Below are positions 18,267-29,402 of a stretch of DNA of 64,000 nt, piece by piece. Under the pieces are notes generated by a model. That model ran no database searches and was not told the DNA's origin. It saw only the letters and a program-made list of their open reading frames with translations. Positions within the stretch are counted from its first letter, which is position 1. Every line of letters starts with the position of its first letter. The DNA is from Paenibacillus amylolyticus. Lineage in GTDB: Bacteria > Bacillota > Bacilli > Paenibacillales > Paenibacillaceae. The stretch is from contig NZ_CP121451.1 in NCBI RefSeq assembly GCF_029689945.1, positions 1,860,001 to 1,924,000 on the forward strand, given 5' to 3'. Position numbers and translations under genes: made by a program.

Positions 18267-18297
18267 AGACTCCGGTATGTTCCGGGGTCTTTTTTTG
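18267..18297 (+). terminator. Terminator after csp
   Basis: AGACTCCGG (18267-18275) pairs with CCGGGGTCT (18282-18290), then T7. Confidence 0.85.
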
Positions 18298-18572
18298 TTT
18301 CAATAGATTCGAGATTAAGATCATTCCGGGAACAGTATTTTTGTGAGTTTAATAGATTAAAGCAGTTGATCCAAGAGATCGAGTGAAGTTCATTTTACAT
18401 ATTAGATTGAGGTGGCTCAAAAACGGTTAATTACATCATCAAGCGCCTAATAATTCATACCAACTAAATATTCGATTATGGCTGAATATGATGAAATATC
18501 GCGAAATATGGCGTTATGTCTATGTTGGCAGATGTGGCTTCAACAGATGTCATTATTCGGTCACCGGGAGTT

Positions 18573-18602
18573 TTTACATGGCGCTTACATTCGTGTTATA
18601 AT
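18573..18602 (+). promoter_or_regulatory. Promoter of hpf
   Basis: TTTACA (18573-18578), 18 nt, TATAAT (18597-18602), then a 31 nt leader with AAAGGAGGAG. The rest of the 18298-18572 gap shows no gene. Confidence 0.55.
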
Positions 18603-18633
18603 GAAGTGGCAAAGGAAAAAGGAGGAGTGCCCT

Positions 18634-19198
18634 ATGAATTTAAGTATTCGAGGTCAACAAATCGAGGTTACTGATGCTTTGAAGGATTATGTCGACAAAA
18701 AGTTGAGTAGACTCGAGAAGTATTTCGATGCACCCCTTAACTCTGACGGTGCTGTTACATTGAGCACGACGAGAGGTTTGCATACGGTAGAGGTGACGAT
18801 CCCTTTGAAAGGCATTGTGCTCCGCGCTGAGGATGAGAGCGACGATATGTACGCATCCATTGACTCCGTGGTGGACAAGCTGGAACGTCAGATCCGCAAA
18901 CACAAAACAAAAATTAACCGTAAGTTCCGCCAGGAAAGGCAGCCTGAAAACACTCTTCGTTGAAGATCCAACAGGTACTGTAGCTACAGCTGAACTGGAT
19001 GCGGACACGGATGAAGATGATTTGGAAGTTGTACGGACCAAACGCTTTATGTTGAAACCAATGGACGTGGAAGAGGCTATCCTCCAAATGAACATGGTTG
19101 GTCACAATTTCTTCGTATTCTCCAACATTGACAGTGAAGAAGTTAGCGTGGTTTACAAACGGAACGATGGTAAGTACGGATTGATCGAACAAGGTTAA
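18634..19198 (+). CDS. hpf: Long ribosome hibernation promoting factor (one-base frameshift)
   Basis: The N-terminal domain (MNLSIRGQQIEVTDALKDYVDKKLSRLEKYF) is the S30AE/HPF fold; the C-terminal part (RTKRFMLKPMDVEEAILQMNMVGHNFFVFSN) is the dimerisation domain of long HPF. The halves are in different frames because of one extra A near 18935 (GGAAAGG for GGAAGG); removing it gives 187 residues, the usual long-HPF length. It dimerises 70S ribosomes into 100S in stationary phase. Precedes secA, as in Bacillus (yvyD-secA). Confidence 0.9.
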
Positions 19199-19293
19199 TT
19201 TTAACGTACAGGATCATCGGATCGGAATTGAATAAGAATATCTAAATTTTAATAATGAGCACAGGGACTTAGTTTCCTGGATTAGACTTAACA

Positions 19294-19328
19294 AGAGCTT
19301 CCATCCTTTAAGGGATGGGGCTCTTTTG
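19294..19328 (+). terminator. Terminator after hpf
   Basis: AGAGC and CATCC pair with GGATG and GCTCT, followed by TTTT. Confidence 0.75.
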
Positions 19329-19989
19329 TGCTTAGAGGCACTGGGAAATGATGTGTGGAAATAAAATGGTGAAACTATTCCCTATGCTGCTGCGTCTAAT
19401 AGATAGTATGAAGAATCAATAATAAGTCCAATTTAACCACCAGGTTCCGATGGTTACGAAAATGTTCGTACACTTAATATCAACAATTGAATTTTGAGAT
19501 TATCATCCAAATTTACCATCAAAATTCGTTGGCAGGGCAGTCTGCCTTGTAAAATAAAACATGACAATAGAACGCTTCCGCTAACGACTATGATTTTTTG
19601 CACTAAAACTCCATTTGATATGTCTCAGAAGTTCAAAGAAGTGTGCCGTGGCGTGTTGCGGCGGCCCTTACAAACTGTTACAATTTATGCAAAGAGAATC
19701 ATTGTCCTGATGAGGAATTGTCAACGAATGATCGCTAATCATAATCAATGACAGGCACAGCACCATGAACATGATTCGCAAGACTTGGTCTTCGGCGAGT
19801 TTTTAATAACCGAATCCGTTAGAACACCGAATCAGCTTCATGAGGAACCCTTGGCAAGCCTGGAGTTGATTCATCCATATTACTTTTTATATTGTTTGTC
19901 ACCCCCGGGCAAGTGGAGCAACATCCATCCGATGGTGTCGCGTGGCGGCAACAGGGGGTCTATTCTGTTTTGCACGAAAGGGGTATACC
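19329..19989. other. 660-bp gap before secA, promoter only
   Basis: No convincing gene: open readings here lack ribosome sites and family resemblance. One promoter-like pair is seen, TTGCGG (19656-19661), 17 nt, TACAAT (19679-19684), which would give secA a leader of about 300 nt. I see no clear regulatory fold such as a SecM-type arrest peptide. Confidence 0.4.
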
Positions 19990-22493
19990 ATGCTAGGACT
20001 TGTCAAAAAGATCTTCGGCGACATGAATGAACGTGATGTTAAACGTCTGATGAAGACGGTCGATGTGATCAATAAACTGGAACCACAATTTCAGGCGTTG
20101 TCTGATGAACAACTGAAAGGTAAAACGGAGGAATACCGTGCTCGTATTGAAAAGGGAGAAACAACAGATGAGCTTCTTCCAGAGGCATTTGCAACTGTAC
20201 GTGAGGCATCACGCCGTGTACTGGGCAAACGTCACTACGATGTACAGATGCTGGGCGGGATCGCGCTGCATGAAGGCCGTATTTCCGAGATGAAAACGGG
20301 TGAAGGTAAAACGCTGGTAGGAACACTTCCGGTATATCTGAACGCGTTGATGTCCAAAGGTGTTCACGTGGTCACGGTCAATGACTATCTGGCACAGCGG
20401 GATAGCCAGGAAATGGGACAAATTTACGAATTCATGGGCATGACGGTAGGGGTTAACCTGAGCGGTATGGACCATGCTTTGAAACAGCATGCATATGCAT
20501 GTGATATTACGTACGGAACGAACAACGAGTTTGGTTTTGACTATCTGCGTGACAACATGGTTCTGTACAAAGAGCAAATGGTCCAACGTCCATTGTTCTT
20601 CTGTATCATTGATGAAGTGGACTCCATCCTGGTCGATGAGGCGCGTACGCCACTCATTATCTCTGGACAAGCTCAGAAATCAACAGATCTGTACTATGCA
20701 GCAGATCGTTTTGTGAAGCGTCTGGTGCCGGAAGAGACTTCACGGTAGACATCAAGGTGAAATCCGTAGCGTTGACTGAGGCGGGTGTGGCCAAAGCAGA
20801 GAAAGCATTTGGGATTGAGAACTTGTATGATCATGCTAACGTTACGCTCAACCATCACATCGTACAGGGCTTGAAAGCTAACGTAATTATGCGTCGTGAC
20901 GTGGATTATGTAGTTAGTGATGAAGAAGTTATGATCGTCGATGAATTCACAGGTCGTTTGATGTCTGGACGTCGTTACAGTGATGGATTGCACCAGGCGA
21001 TTGAAGCCAAAGAAGGTATTGAAGTACAAAACGAGAGCATGACGCTTGCTACGATTACCTTCCAGAACTATTTCCGGATGTACCGTAAACTTGCGGGTAT
21101 GACGGGTACAGCGAAAACCGAGGAAGAAGAGTTCAAAAAAATCTACGGTCTCGAAGTATTGCAGATTCCAACCAACCGTCCGAACAAACGGGATGACATG
21201 GCAGATGTCGTGTACAAGAGCATCGATGGCAAGTTCAAGGCGGTTGTGGAAGAAATCGTGGAACGCCACAGCAAGAATCAGCCGGTTCTGGTAGGTACAG
21301 TGTCTATCGAAAACTCTGAACGCCTATCTGATATGCTTAAGCGCCGTGGGGTTAAACACCAGGTGCTGAACGCCAAGTACCACGCGGAAGAAGCAGAGAT
21401 TATCTCAGGAGCTGGTCAAGCGGGTGCAGTAACGATTGCTACCAACATGGCAGGACGGGGTACAGATATTATCTTGGGTGAAGGTGTAGCTGAAGTAGGC
21501 GGCCTTCATATCATCGGTACAGAGCGTCACGAATCACGCCGGATTGATAATCAGCTGCGTGGTCGTGCAGGACGTCAAGGTGACCCGGGTTCAACACAAT
21601 TCTACCTTTCACTGGGTGATGAATTGATGAGACGTTTCGGTGCGGACAATGTATTGAACATGATGGAGCGTCTTGGTTTTGAAGAAGACCAACCGATCGA
21701 GAGCCGGATGATTACCCGTGCAGTAGAATCGGCGCAGAAGCGTGTTGAAGGTAACAACTTTGACGTACGTAAAGTCGTTCTTCAATATGATGATGTCATG
21801 AACCAACAACGTGAAATTATCTATAAACAGCGCCGCGAGGTACTGGAGTCCGAAAATATCAAACAGATCGTTATGGATATGATCAAACCTTCCATTGAAC
21901 GTATCGTTGAAGCACATTGTAGTGACGATATTCCGGAAAACTGGGAGCTGCAGGAAGTTGCCGATTACATGAACAGCAAATTGCTGGATGATGGTTCGGT
22001 AACGAAAGATGATCTGTGGGGCAAGGAAGCAGAAGAGATTATCGAGTACCTGTTTACGAAAGTGCAGAACAAGTACAATGCCCGTGAAGAGCGAATTGGC
22101 GAAGAGATGGTTCGTGAGTTCGAGAAAGTGGTTGTGCTCCGTGCAGTAGACAGCAAGTGGATGGATCATATTGATGCGATGGATCAATTGCGTCAAGGTA
22201 TCCACCTTCGTGCTTACGGCGGTACAGATCCACTGCGTGAGTACCAGTTCGAAGGCTTCGAGATGTTCCATCAGATGATCGCTTCGATTCAGGAAGAAGT
22301 TGCGACTTATGTGATGAGAGCACAGATCGAGAGCAATCAGGAGCGTCAAGCGGTTGTGGAGGAAAGTCAGATCTCGACAAGCGGTGAACCTGCTGAGAAA
22401 CGTCCAGTGAAGGTTTCCGACCAAATCGGACGTAACGATCCATGCCCATGCGGTAGTGGCAAGAAGTTCAAACACTGCCACGGTCAAGAGTAG
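19990..22493 (+). CDS. secA: SecA, preprotein translocase ATPase (one-base frameshift)
   Basis: ATG 19990 follows [27 protein letters not shown] is the SecA start. Walker A region [13 protein letters not shown]-like [20 protein letters not shown], helicase motif [10 protein letters not shown] and [13 protein letters not shown] are all seen, and the C-terminal zinc finger [14 protein letters not shown] is intact. A G missing near 20733 (GAAGAGACTTC for GAAGAGGACTTC) breaks the frame before [13 protein letters not shown]; corrected length is 834 residues, normal for Bacillales. Essential membrane-associated motor that pushes proteins through SecYEG. Confidence 0.95.
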
Positions 22494-22732
22494 TACAACG
22501 ATTTTTATATAACATGACATAAACGGCTCCTTGCAGCCGGGTATTCCATAGGATGAAGTGAAGGATGCAAAACCGGGGAATGGTGCATAGTTATAAACAT
22601 GTGACCATGATCATGGAGAAGAGATATACTGAAATAACAGTTGTCTCAACATCACGGTGGTGCATCGAATACTTGATCTGGAGGAATACCCTGGATGCGG
22701 GGAGCTTATCTTAATGAAAAGAGGAATTGCAC

Positions 22733-23846
22733 ATGATTGATCCAAACGTGAAGCATGACCTGCGTGAAATAGGAAAGAAACTAACAAACCTTAGGGGGTC
22801 TCTTTGACTTAGATCTGAAGCAAGAGATGATCGGCAACTTCGAAGTGAAGATGTCTGCTCCGGATTTCTGGGACGATAGTGACAAGGCACAATCCATCAT
22901 CGCTGAGCTGAATGCGGTGAAGGGATCGGTGGATCAATACACCAAATTGCAACAGGACTATGATGATGCCGTGATGATGATCGAGCTGGCGGATGAAGAA
23001 GGCGACGAAGACCTCGCTACCGAGATTGGTAACAGTATTACCGCAATCGTGAATAAGGTTGCAGAGTTCGAACTTCAGCTTCTTCTGAATCAACCATACG
23101 ACAAGATGAATGCGATTCTGGAGCTTCACCCGGGTGCGGGCGGTACCGAGTCCCAGGATTGGGGACAGATGTTGCTCCGGATGTACACGCGTTGGTCCGA
23201 GAAGCGTGGCTTTAAAGTCGAGGTGCTGGATTATCTGCCAGGTGATGAGGCTGGCATCAAGAGTGTTACGTTGTCGATCAAGGGACATAACGCTTATGGT
23301 TATCTAAAAGCCGAGAAGGGTGTACACCGACTGGTACGGATATCTCCTTTTGACTCATCGGGCCGTAGACATACGTCCTTCGTATCCTGTGATGTTGTAC
23401 CGGAGATTGATGATACGATTGAAGTGGACATCCGCACAGAGGATCTCAAGATCGATACGTACCGGGCAAGTGGCGCGGGTGGACAGCATATCAATACCAC
23501 CGACTCTGCCGTGCGGATCACTCACCTTCCGACAGGCGTAGTTGTAACGTGTCAGAATGAACGTTCACAGATCAAGAACCGTGAGCGAGCGATGACGATG
23601 CTCCGTTCGAAATTGTATGAGCGTAAAATTGAAGAGCAAAAACAACAGCTGGATGAAATCCGAGGAGATGAGTCGGATATTTCATGGGGTAGCCAGATCC
23701 GCTCCTATGTGTTCCATCCCTATAGTATGGTAAAGGATCACCGTACAAGCGTAGAGACTGGAAATACAGGAGCAGTAATGGACGGCGACCTCGATGCATT
23801 CATCGATGGTTATTTGCGCAGCCAGATTAAAGTAGAAACCGATTAA
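22733..23846 (+). CDS. prfB: Peptide chain release factor 2 with programmed +1 frameshift
   Basis: ATG 22733 (AAAGAGGAA upstream) opens 24 codons ending in an in-frame TGA at 22805; translation continues in the +1 frame from GAC 22806 to TAA 23844. The joined protein has 370 residues. Tripeptide SPF ([10 protein letters not shown]) for UGA/UAA recognition and GGQ ([15 protein letters not shown]) for peptidyl-tRNA hydrolysis are present. This is the conserved autoregulatory recoding of RF2: low RF2 slows termination at UGA and favours the shift. Typical position after secA. Confidence 0.97.
22793..22808 (+). promoter_or_regulatory. RF2 programmed frameshift site
   Basis: AGGGGG acts as an internal Shine-Dalgarno, followed at the standard distance by the slippery CTT and stop TGA C (CTTTGAC). 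This equals the E. coli and B. subtilis RF2 signal. Confidence 0.95.
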
Positions 23847-23850
23847 TAGA

Positions 23851-23912
23851 AGTTCCTGTATGGACCCATACGTGTAGGCGTATGCTGGTGTATACAGGGG
23901 CTTTTTTTTGAA
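23851..23912 (+). terminator. Terminator after prfB
   Basis: AGTTCCTGTAT pairs with ATACAGGGGCT around an inner hairpin, followed by T8. Confidence 0.75.
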
Positions 23913-23978
23913 TGATTTTATAGGATATAGATAATGTACGAACAACTGATCAGTCACAACAAAGGAGAGCACGAGAAC

Positions 23979-24887
23979 ATGCAACAACGATCACAATTTC
24001 ATAATAATCGCAAAAAGAGGTTAACCAGCCTTATCCCCCTAAACGGGCCATGGAGAAACGTCGTGGATACGTTATCCATTATTGTAGGTTCATTTTTAAT
24101 CGCAGTGGCCTTTAATTTATTCCTATTACCGAATCAGATCGCTTCCGGCGGGGTGTCCGGGTTATCAATCCTGGGCAAGGAATGGCTCAATTGGGAGCCG
24201 GCTTATACTCAGTGGGCAATTAATATACCACTCCTGATTGCAGGGTTTCTACTCATTGGTAAGCAGTACGGGGTTCGCTCCGTATTGGGCAGTATTGTTC
24301 TGCCATTGTTAGTCTATCTGACGAAGGATTGGGCCATTCCCACAACGAATCCACTTCTTGGTTCACTGTATGGCGGGATTGGCGTGGGTCTGGGAATCGG
24401 TATTGTATATCGAGGTAGAGGATCAACAGGGGGCATGAGTATTCTTGCCAGAATCGTACAGAAATACAGCGGACTGAGTTACTCTCTATGCGTTGTAATT
24501 ATGGACGCCACTGTTATTATTATGGCTGCATTTGTATTATCTTTGGAGCAGTCTCTCTATGCGTTGATTGGGTTGTATGTTACCGGTAAAGTGATCGATG
24601 CGGTAGAGATGGGATTGGGTTTCTCCAAGGTGGCTTATATTATCTCCAACCAGACGGAAGCGATCAGCAAAGTAATTCTGGATGATCTGGATCGTGGCTT
24701 AACGAAGCTGGAGGCCAAAGGCGGATACACCGACGATCAACGAACGGTACTGATGGTCGTGGTTGGGCAAAATGAGGTGCCAAGACTCAAAGCGTTGATC
24801 CGGTCTGTGGACCCGGGAGCTTTTGTCATTATCAGCAATGCACACGAAGTGCTCGGCGAAGGCTTTAAGCGGGGAGAACATGTGTGA
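23979..24887 (+). CDS. YitT family membrane protein (DUF161/DUF2179)
   Basis: ATG 23979 chosen over 23934 because AAAGGAGAG precedes it. 302 residues. A basic N-terminus is followed by about five membrane helices (VDTLSIIVGSFLIAVAFNLFLLP; WAINIPLLIAGFLLIG; VLGSIVLPLLVYL; LYGGIGVGLGIGIVYRG; VVIMDATVIIMAAFVL) and a C-terminal cytosolic DUF2179 domain (GYTDDQRTVLMVVVGQNE). This is the YitT/YvjA family of unknown transport role; B. subtilis yvjA also lies by prfB. Confidence 0.9.
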   Translation: MQQRSQFHNNRKKRLTSLIPLNGPWRNVVDTLSIIVGSFLIAVAFNLFLLPNQIASGGVSGLSILGKEWLNWEPAYTQWAINIPLLIAGFLLIGKQYGVRSVLGSIVLPLLVYLTKDWAIPTTNPLLGSLYGGIGVGLGIGIVYRGRGSTGGMSILARIVQKYSGLSYSLCVVIMDATVIIMAAFVLSLEQSLYALIGLYVTGKVIDAVEMGLGFSKVAYIISNQTEAISKVILDDLDRGLTKLEAKGGYTDDQRTVLMVVVGQNEVPRLKALIRSVDPGAFVIISNAHEVLGEGFKRGEHV

Positions 24888-24942
24888 ACGGGTATAAAAA
24901 TAGCGAGTGAGCCATATAGGCTCATAAGTTAGGGAACTTAAG

Positions 24943-25000
24943 AAAAAAGCAGGTACGCCCTTCTCTGGCATAACGGAGATGGAGTACCTGCTTTTCTTTT
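24943..25000. terminator. Bidirectional terminator after the YitT gene
   Basis: AAAGCAGGTAC pairs with GTACCTGCTTT, with A- and T-runs outside. Confidence 0.8.
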
Positions 25001-25008
25001 ATTAAAAG

Positions 25009-25200
25009 TTCAACTTAACATTTCACATAACGGAGAGGACAGAAATATCCTGAAGAAGTGGAACGTTCGCCTAAAAGCTTTCTGAAAGAAAGCTACTTGT
25101 GAAGCATATGCTATCCCCGGGATTTTCCCATTTAGAATAGGGAATCAAAAAAATCTGGGGATAACAGCGATCAGAAGGATGTTCTGTCATCGGAGTGCCA
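25009..25200 (+). repeat. Structured intergenic repeat, copy A
   Basis: Outer stem GACAGAAATATCCT against AGGATGTTCTGTC; conserved internal loop GAAGAAGTGGAACGTTCGCC on the left and AACAGCGATC on the right; inner stem CTATCCCCGGGATTT against AAATCTGGGGATAA. Compared with copy C, it has an extra segment of about 38 nt (25073-25110) with its own small hairpins. It lies between the YitT gene and the 3' end of the cardiolipin synthase gene. No named family recognised. Confidence 0.75.
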
Positions 25201-25203
25201 CCA

Positions 25204-26652
25204 CTACAGAATCGGAGATAACAGACGGGAAATCGCTTCTTTGAAGCGGATAACCAGACTGCGTTTTTGGTACTCCTCGAGCGTCATTTCCCTTGATACA
25301 TGCAGGTCGTGCTCAAAGGTTTGTACAAGTGCTGTCGCAATCGTTTCATCGTACATAAAAGCATTCACCTCAAAGTTCAACCGGAAACTGCGGTAGTCAA
25401 TATTGGCGGTTCCCACGGATGCAACCAAACTGTCAATGATAAGTGTTTTGGCATGAATGAAGCCATTGTCATAAATGAATACTTTGGCGCCAACCTTTAA
25501 CAACTCGCCAATATAAGATAACGTTGCCCAATACACGAAAGCATGGTCGGGTTTATTTGGAATCATAATGCGAACATCAATACCGGACAGACACGCGAGA
25601 CGAATGGCTTCGAATACACTGGCATCCGGGATAAAATAAGGCGTTTGGATCATAATCGAATGTTTGGCACCATTAATCATCTTGAGATAACTGTTCTTGA
25701 TATGCTCAGTCTCTGCATCCGGTCCACTGGACACAATCTGCATGGCCGTGTTGCCCGTACCCTCGATATGAGGGAAATGTGCCGGAACATAAGGTGTATC
25801 ATGCTGTTTGGATGCTTCATTCCAATCCAGGAGGAAACGGGTCTGCAATGCATGAACGGCATTCCCCTGAATACGCAGATGTGTGTCGCGCCAGTAACCG
25901 AATTTCGAGTTCAAGCCTAGATACTCATCACCAACATTAAATCCGCCCGTGTACCCAAGATTACCATCAATGATGACAATCTTGCGGTGATTACGATAGT
26001 TCATACGCAAGTTGATCAGACTGAATTTCGATGGGAAAAAGACTTCAACCAACCCGCCTGCTTCGCGCAATTCTTTGAAAAAGCGTTTGGATACCCGCCG
26101 CGAGCCGAGCGCATCATACAGCAAACGAACTTTGATGCCTTCCCGCGCTTTGCGGATGAGTGCGTCCCGAATTCTTTTGCCCAGACGGTCGCCTCTATAA
26201 ATGTAGTATTGCACGTGCACGTGATCCTTGGCCGCTTCGATGTCATCCAAGAGCCGCTGGAATTTGTCGGTACCGTCCGTAATGATCTCAACCGCATTAT
26301 CCTCTGTCAGCAGAGCACCGTTTTGCTTCAGATTCATATAGATCATGTCCTGGCTACTCTCGGTTGCCTGGTTGCGGAAGGGGGTACGGTTATCATGCAA
26401 CTGTGCGAGCTGGGCTTCAATACGTTCCTCAAGCCCGAGCTTCTTGCGTTCCTTCCACTGGAAAAGCCGATATCGGGTCAGATTCTGACCGGTTAGAAGA
26501 TAAAGTACAAACCCAAACACTGGAATAAAGTTCAAGACGAGCAGCCAAGCCCAGGAAGCGCTGGCATCTTTCCGTTCGAAGAAAACAACGGCTGCCGCAA
26601 AAATAATATTCAGGCCCAGGAGTACAATAAGTAAAATGGATTCGATATGCAC
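25204..26652 (-). CDS. cls: Cardiolipin synthase, phospholipase D superfamily
   Basis: About 482 residues. Two N-terminal membrane helices (SILLIVLLGLNIIFAAAVVFF; WAWLLVLNFIPVFGFVLYLL) are followed by two phospholipase D domains, each with an HKD motif (HRKIVIIDGNLGYTGG; HAKTLIIDSLVASVGTANID). It joins two phosphatidylglycerols into cardiolipin plus glycerol at the membrane. Start GTG 26652 is chosen because GGGG lies 6 nt upstream; GTG 26664 is the alternative. Single gene on the minus strand, divergent from argC. Confidence 0.93.
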   Translation of the reverse strand: MHIESILLIVLLGLNIIFAAAVVFFERKDASASWAWLLVLNFIPVFGFVLYLLTGQNLTRYRLFQWKERKKLGLEERIEAQLAQLHDNRTPFRNQATESSQDMIYMNLKQNGALLTEDNAVEIITDGTDKFQRLLDDIEAAKDHVHVQYYIYRGDRLGKRIRDALIRKAREGIKVRLLYDALGSRRVSKRFFKELREAGGLVEVFFPSKFSLINLRMNYRNHRKIVIIDGNLGYTGGFNVGDEYLGLNSKFGYWRDTHLRIQGNAVHALQTRFLLDWNEASKQHDTPYVPAHFPHIEGTGNTAMQIVSSGPDAETEHIKNSYLKMINGAKHSIMIQTPYFIPDASVFEAIRLACLSGIDVRIMIPNKPDHAFVYWATLSYIGELLKVGAKVFIYDNGFIHAKTLIIDSLVASVGTANIDYRSFRLNFEVNAFMYDETIATALVQTFEHDLHVSREMTLEEYQKRSLVIRFKEAISRLLSPIL

Positions 26653-26981
26653 TATAGTCCCCACGTCTCATAATGACGATCATGAATCTATTCATATGTC
26701 CTCGATTAGCAGGTTAGTTATGAATGAGACCCTGATTGTAATGTTTCCTACTAATACGTATTTTAACAGAAGTATACCTGTTCGTCCCGGATGTTAAAAA
26801 AGATATGTTCGGATTGGATGGAAATCCATGTGAAATTCATGATAGAGTGTTGTATTTATATAACCAGAGTCGTATAATAATACACAAATATGCATATAAG
26901 CGACGGAATTGCTATGTTCGGGCCTTTTTCATGCAAGGGCATAGCACAAGTAGCGCATACATCGAGATTGGGGGAGCGAGA
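26653..26981. promoter_or_regulatory. cls-argC divergent region with argC promoter
   Basis: TTGTAT (26850-26855), 17 nt, TATAAT (26873-26878) faces argC. TGAAATTCA (about 26831-26839) and TATGCATA (about 26889-26896) are short palindromes that could belong to AhrC/ArgR boxes, but neither is a full match, so repression by arginine is only likely from context. Confidence 0.5.
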
Positions 26982-28031
26982 GTGAATAACAAATTAAAAG
27001 TAGCAATCGTCGGTTCCACCGGCTACGGCGGGGTGGAACTGATTCGTTTTTTCCAGAACCATCCGCAGGTTGAAATCACATCGGTGATCTCATCATCGAG
27101 CAGTGGTGAGTCCATCGCAGATGGATTTCCGCATTTGACGGACGTGATTCACAGGCCACTTGACGGCGTAGATCCGGCTGAGATTGCGGTTCGTGCGGAT
27201 CTGGTATTCACAGCGACCCCGTCCGGCGTAAGCGCAAAACTCGTACCAAGCCTGCTGGCAGCAGGGCTTAAGGTCATTGATCTGTCTGGCGATTTCAGAC
27301 TCAAGGATGGAACAGTATACGAAGAGTGGTATAAACATCCGGCGCCTCCAGCTGATTTGCTGGAACAAGCGGTGTACGGTATGGCTGAGGTGTACGGTGA
27401 AAAGGTGAAGGGACAGAATTTTATTTCCAACCCGGGCTGTTATCCAACGGCTACCCTGCTTGGACTGATCCCTGCGGTAGAGGCAGGCTGGATTGATCCT
27501 TCTACTATTATTATAGATGCCAAATCCGGTGTATCCGGAGCAGGACGCGGAACAAGTCTGACGAACCATTATGCAGAGATGAATGAGAATTTCAAAGCCT
27601 ACAAGCTCAACAAACACCAACATATTCCCGAGATCGAGCAAGTGCTTGGCAACATAACGGGAACGCCTGTTACGGTTACCTTCACCACACATCTGGTGCC
27701 AATGACACGTGGAATCATGAGTACGATGTATGCAACACTCGTTGGGGAACACAGCAACCGGGAGATCGTGGATTTGTATCGCAAATATTATGAGAACAGA
27801 CCTTTCGTACGTGTACGTGAACCAGGTATCTGGCCTTCTACCAAAGAAGTGTACGGATCCAACTATTGTGATATCGGATTTGCGGTGGATCCTCGCACAG
27901 GGCGTTTGACGATTATTTCGGTCATCGACAACCTGGTGAAGGGTGCTTCGGGGCAAGCGATTCAAAATATGAACCTGATGATGGGATGGGAGGAGAACCT
28001 CGGGCTGAACATGACACCGGTATATCCATAA
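26982..28031 (+). CDS. argC: ArgC, N-acetyl-gamma-glutamyl-phosphate reductase
   Basis: 349 residues from GTG 26982 with GGGGGAGCGAG upstream; an ATG at 26805 in frame is too early. It begins VAIVGSTGYGGVELIRF, an NADP-binding Rossmann start, and carries the active-site cysteine motif FISNPGCYPTA. It reduces N-acetylglutamyl phosphate to the semialdehyde, step three of arginine synthesis. First gene of a seven-gene arg cluster. Confidence 0.96.
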   Translation: MNNKLKVAIVGSTGYGGVELIRFFQNHPQVEITSVISSSSSGESIADGFPHLTDVIHRPLDGVDPAEIAVRADLVFTATPSGVSAKLVPSLLAAGLKVIDLSGDFRLKDGTVYEEWYKHPAPPADLLEQAVYGMAEVYGEKVKGQNFISNPGCYPTATLLGLIPAVEAGWIDPSTIIIDAKSGVSGAGRGTSLTNHYAEMNENFKAYKLNKHQHIPEIEQVLGNITGTPVTVTFTTHLVPMTRGIMSTMYATLVGEHSNREIVDLYRKYYENRPFVRVREPGIWPSTKEVYGSNYCDIGFAVDPRTGRLTIISVIDNLVKGASGQAIQNMNLMMGWEENLGLNMTPVYP

Positions 28032-28164
28032 GGATTGGAGTTCGGAAGGCACTGGAATATTCGTTGTAAAATTAAAGTGCATTCTAGGAGCCACTTAGGG
28101 AGATTGGGTCAGGTTAAGCAGGCGGATCATCGGCATATAGCTGAACGCATACGGGGGATATGAT

Positions 28165-29402
28165 ATGGGAACGAATGTGGAGCAACAGAGTTTTACCGTG
28201 ATTGAGAACGGAACGATTGTAACCCCTGGGGGGTTCACTGCGGGTGGACTTCACTGCGGATTGAAAAAGACATCTCGCAACGACATCGGAGCGATCCGCT
28301 GTGATGTACCGGCAACAGCTGCTGCGGTGTATACAACGAATGTGTTTCAGGCGGCGCCACTCAAAGTAACACGTGAAAGCCTGAGCAATGGACGTCTTCA
28401 GGCGGTCATCGTGAATAGCGGTAACGCCAATGCGTGTACAGGGCAACAAGGGGAAGAAGATGCCTATGCGATGCGTTCAGCCGCTGCGCGTGAGTTGGGT
28501 GTGGCAGAAGAGGACGTAGCTGTGGCATCCACGGGTGTCATTGGGGAATTGCTCAAAATGGATGCTGTGTATTCAGGCATTACCGGCCTTCCGGCGCATA
28601 TGGGCAAGGAGTCGAATGAGGCGGAACAATTTTCACAAGCGATACTGACGACGGATTTGGTGAAAAAGGAAGCCTGCGTCTCCGTTACGGTTAACGGTAA
28701 GACGGTTACGATTGCGGGTGCCGCCAAAGGCTGGGGATGATTCATCCGAATATGGCGACGATGCTCGCTTTCATGACCTCTGACGCGGTCATTGGTGCAG
28801 AAGCGTTACAGCGCCTGCTGCGCCAAGCAACGAATCATACTTTCAACATGATTACTGTTGATGGGGATACAAGTACGAACGACATGCTGGTAGCCATGTC
28901 CAGTGGATATGCAGGCAATGAAGAGCTGACCACAGAACATCCGGATTGGGACGCTTTTGCAGCCGGCTTCACCTATGTATGCCAAGTGTTGGCCAAAGCC
29001 ATTGCACGCGATGGTGAAGGGGCAACCAAGCTGGTTGAGGTAGAAGTTACAGGTGCGGTAAGCGATGAATCTGCGCAAGCAATTGCCAAAACGGTTATCG
29101 GGTCCAGTCTGGTGAAATCCGCTATGTTCGGCGCTGACGCCAACTGGGGACGGATTATTGCAGCCGTAGGACGTGCAGGACAACCAGTGAACCCGGATAC
29201 GGTAAATATTCGTTTGGGAGAGATCTCGGTACTCGAACAGTCCCGTCCAGTCGTTTTCGACGAAGAAGCAGCATTGGCGTATTTGCAGACCGATACGGTG
29301 CGCATTGTGGTGGATCTGCACCACGGCGAAGGAACAGCAACAGCCTGGGGCTGTGACCTGACGTATGACTACGTCCGAATTAACGCAGCATACCGCACGT
29401 AA
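28165..29402 (+). CDS. argJ: ArgJ, bifunctional ornithine acetyltransferase (one-base frameshift)
   Basis: ATG 28165 after GGGGGATAT. N-terminal half: GGFTAGGLHCGLKK, VNSGNANACTG. C-terminal half: MIHPNMATMLAFMTSDA with the autocleavage site before the Thr of NMAT. The two are split by a C missing near 28732 (GGCTGGGG for GGCTCGGGG, restoring AKGSGMIHPNMA); corrected length is 412 residues, normal. The enzyme moves acetyl from N-acetylornithine to glutamate, recycling it; many bacterial forms also act as NAGS. Confidence 0.95.

Noticed and set aside
19785..20030. 81-codon open reading before and across the secA start
   Set aside because: No ribosome site or recognisable family, and it overlaps secA in another frame.
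22733..22807. prfB 5' part as a broken gene
   Set aside because: The internal stop is within a canonical RF2 frameshift signal.
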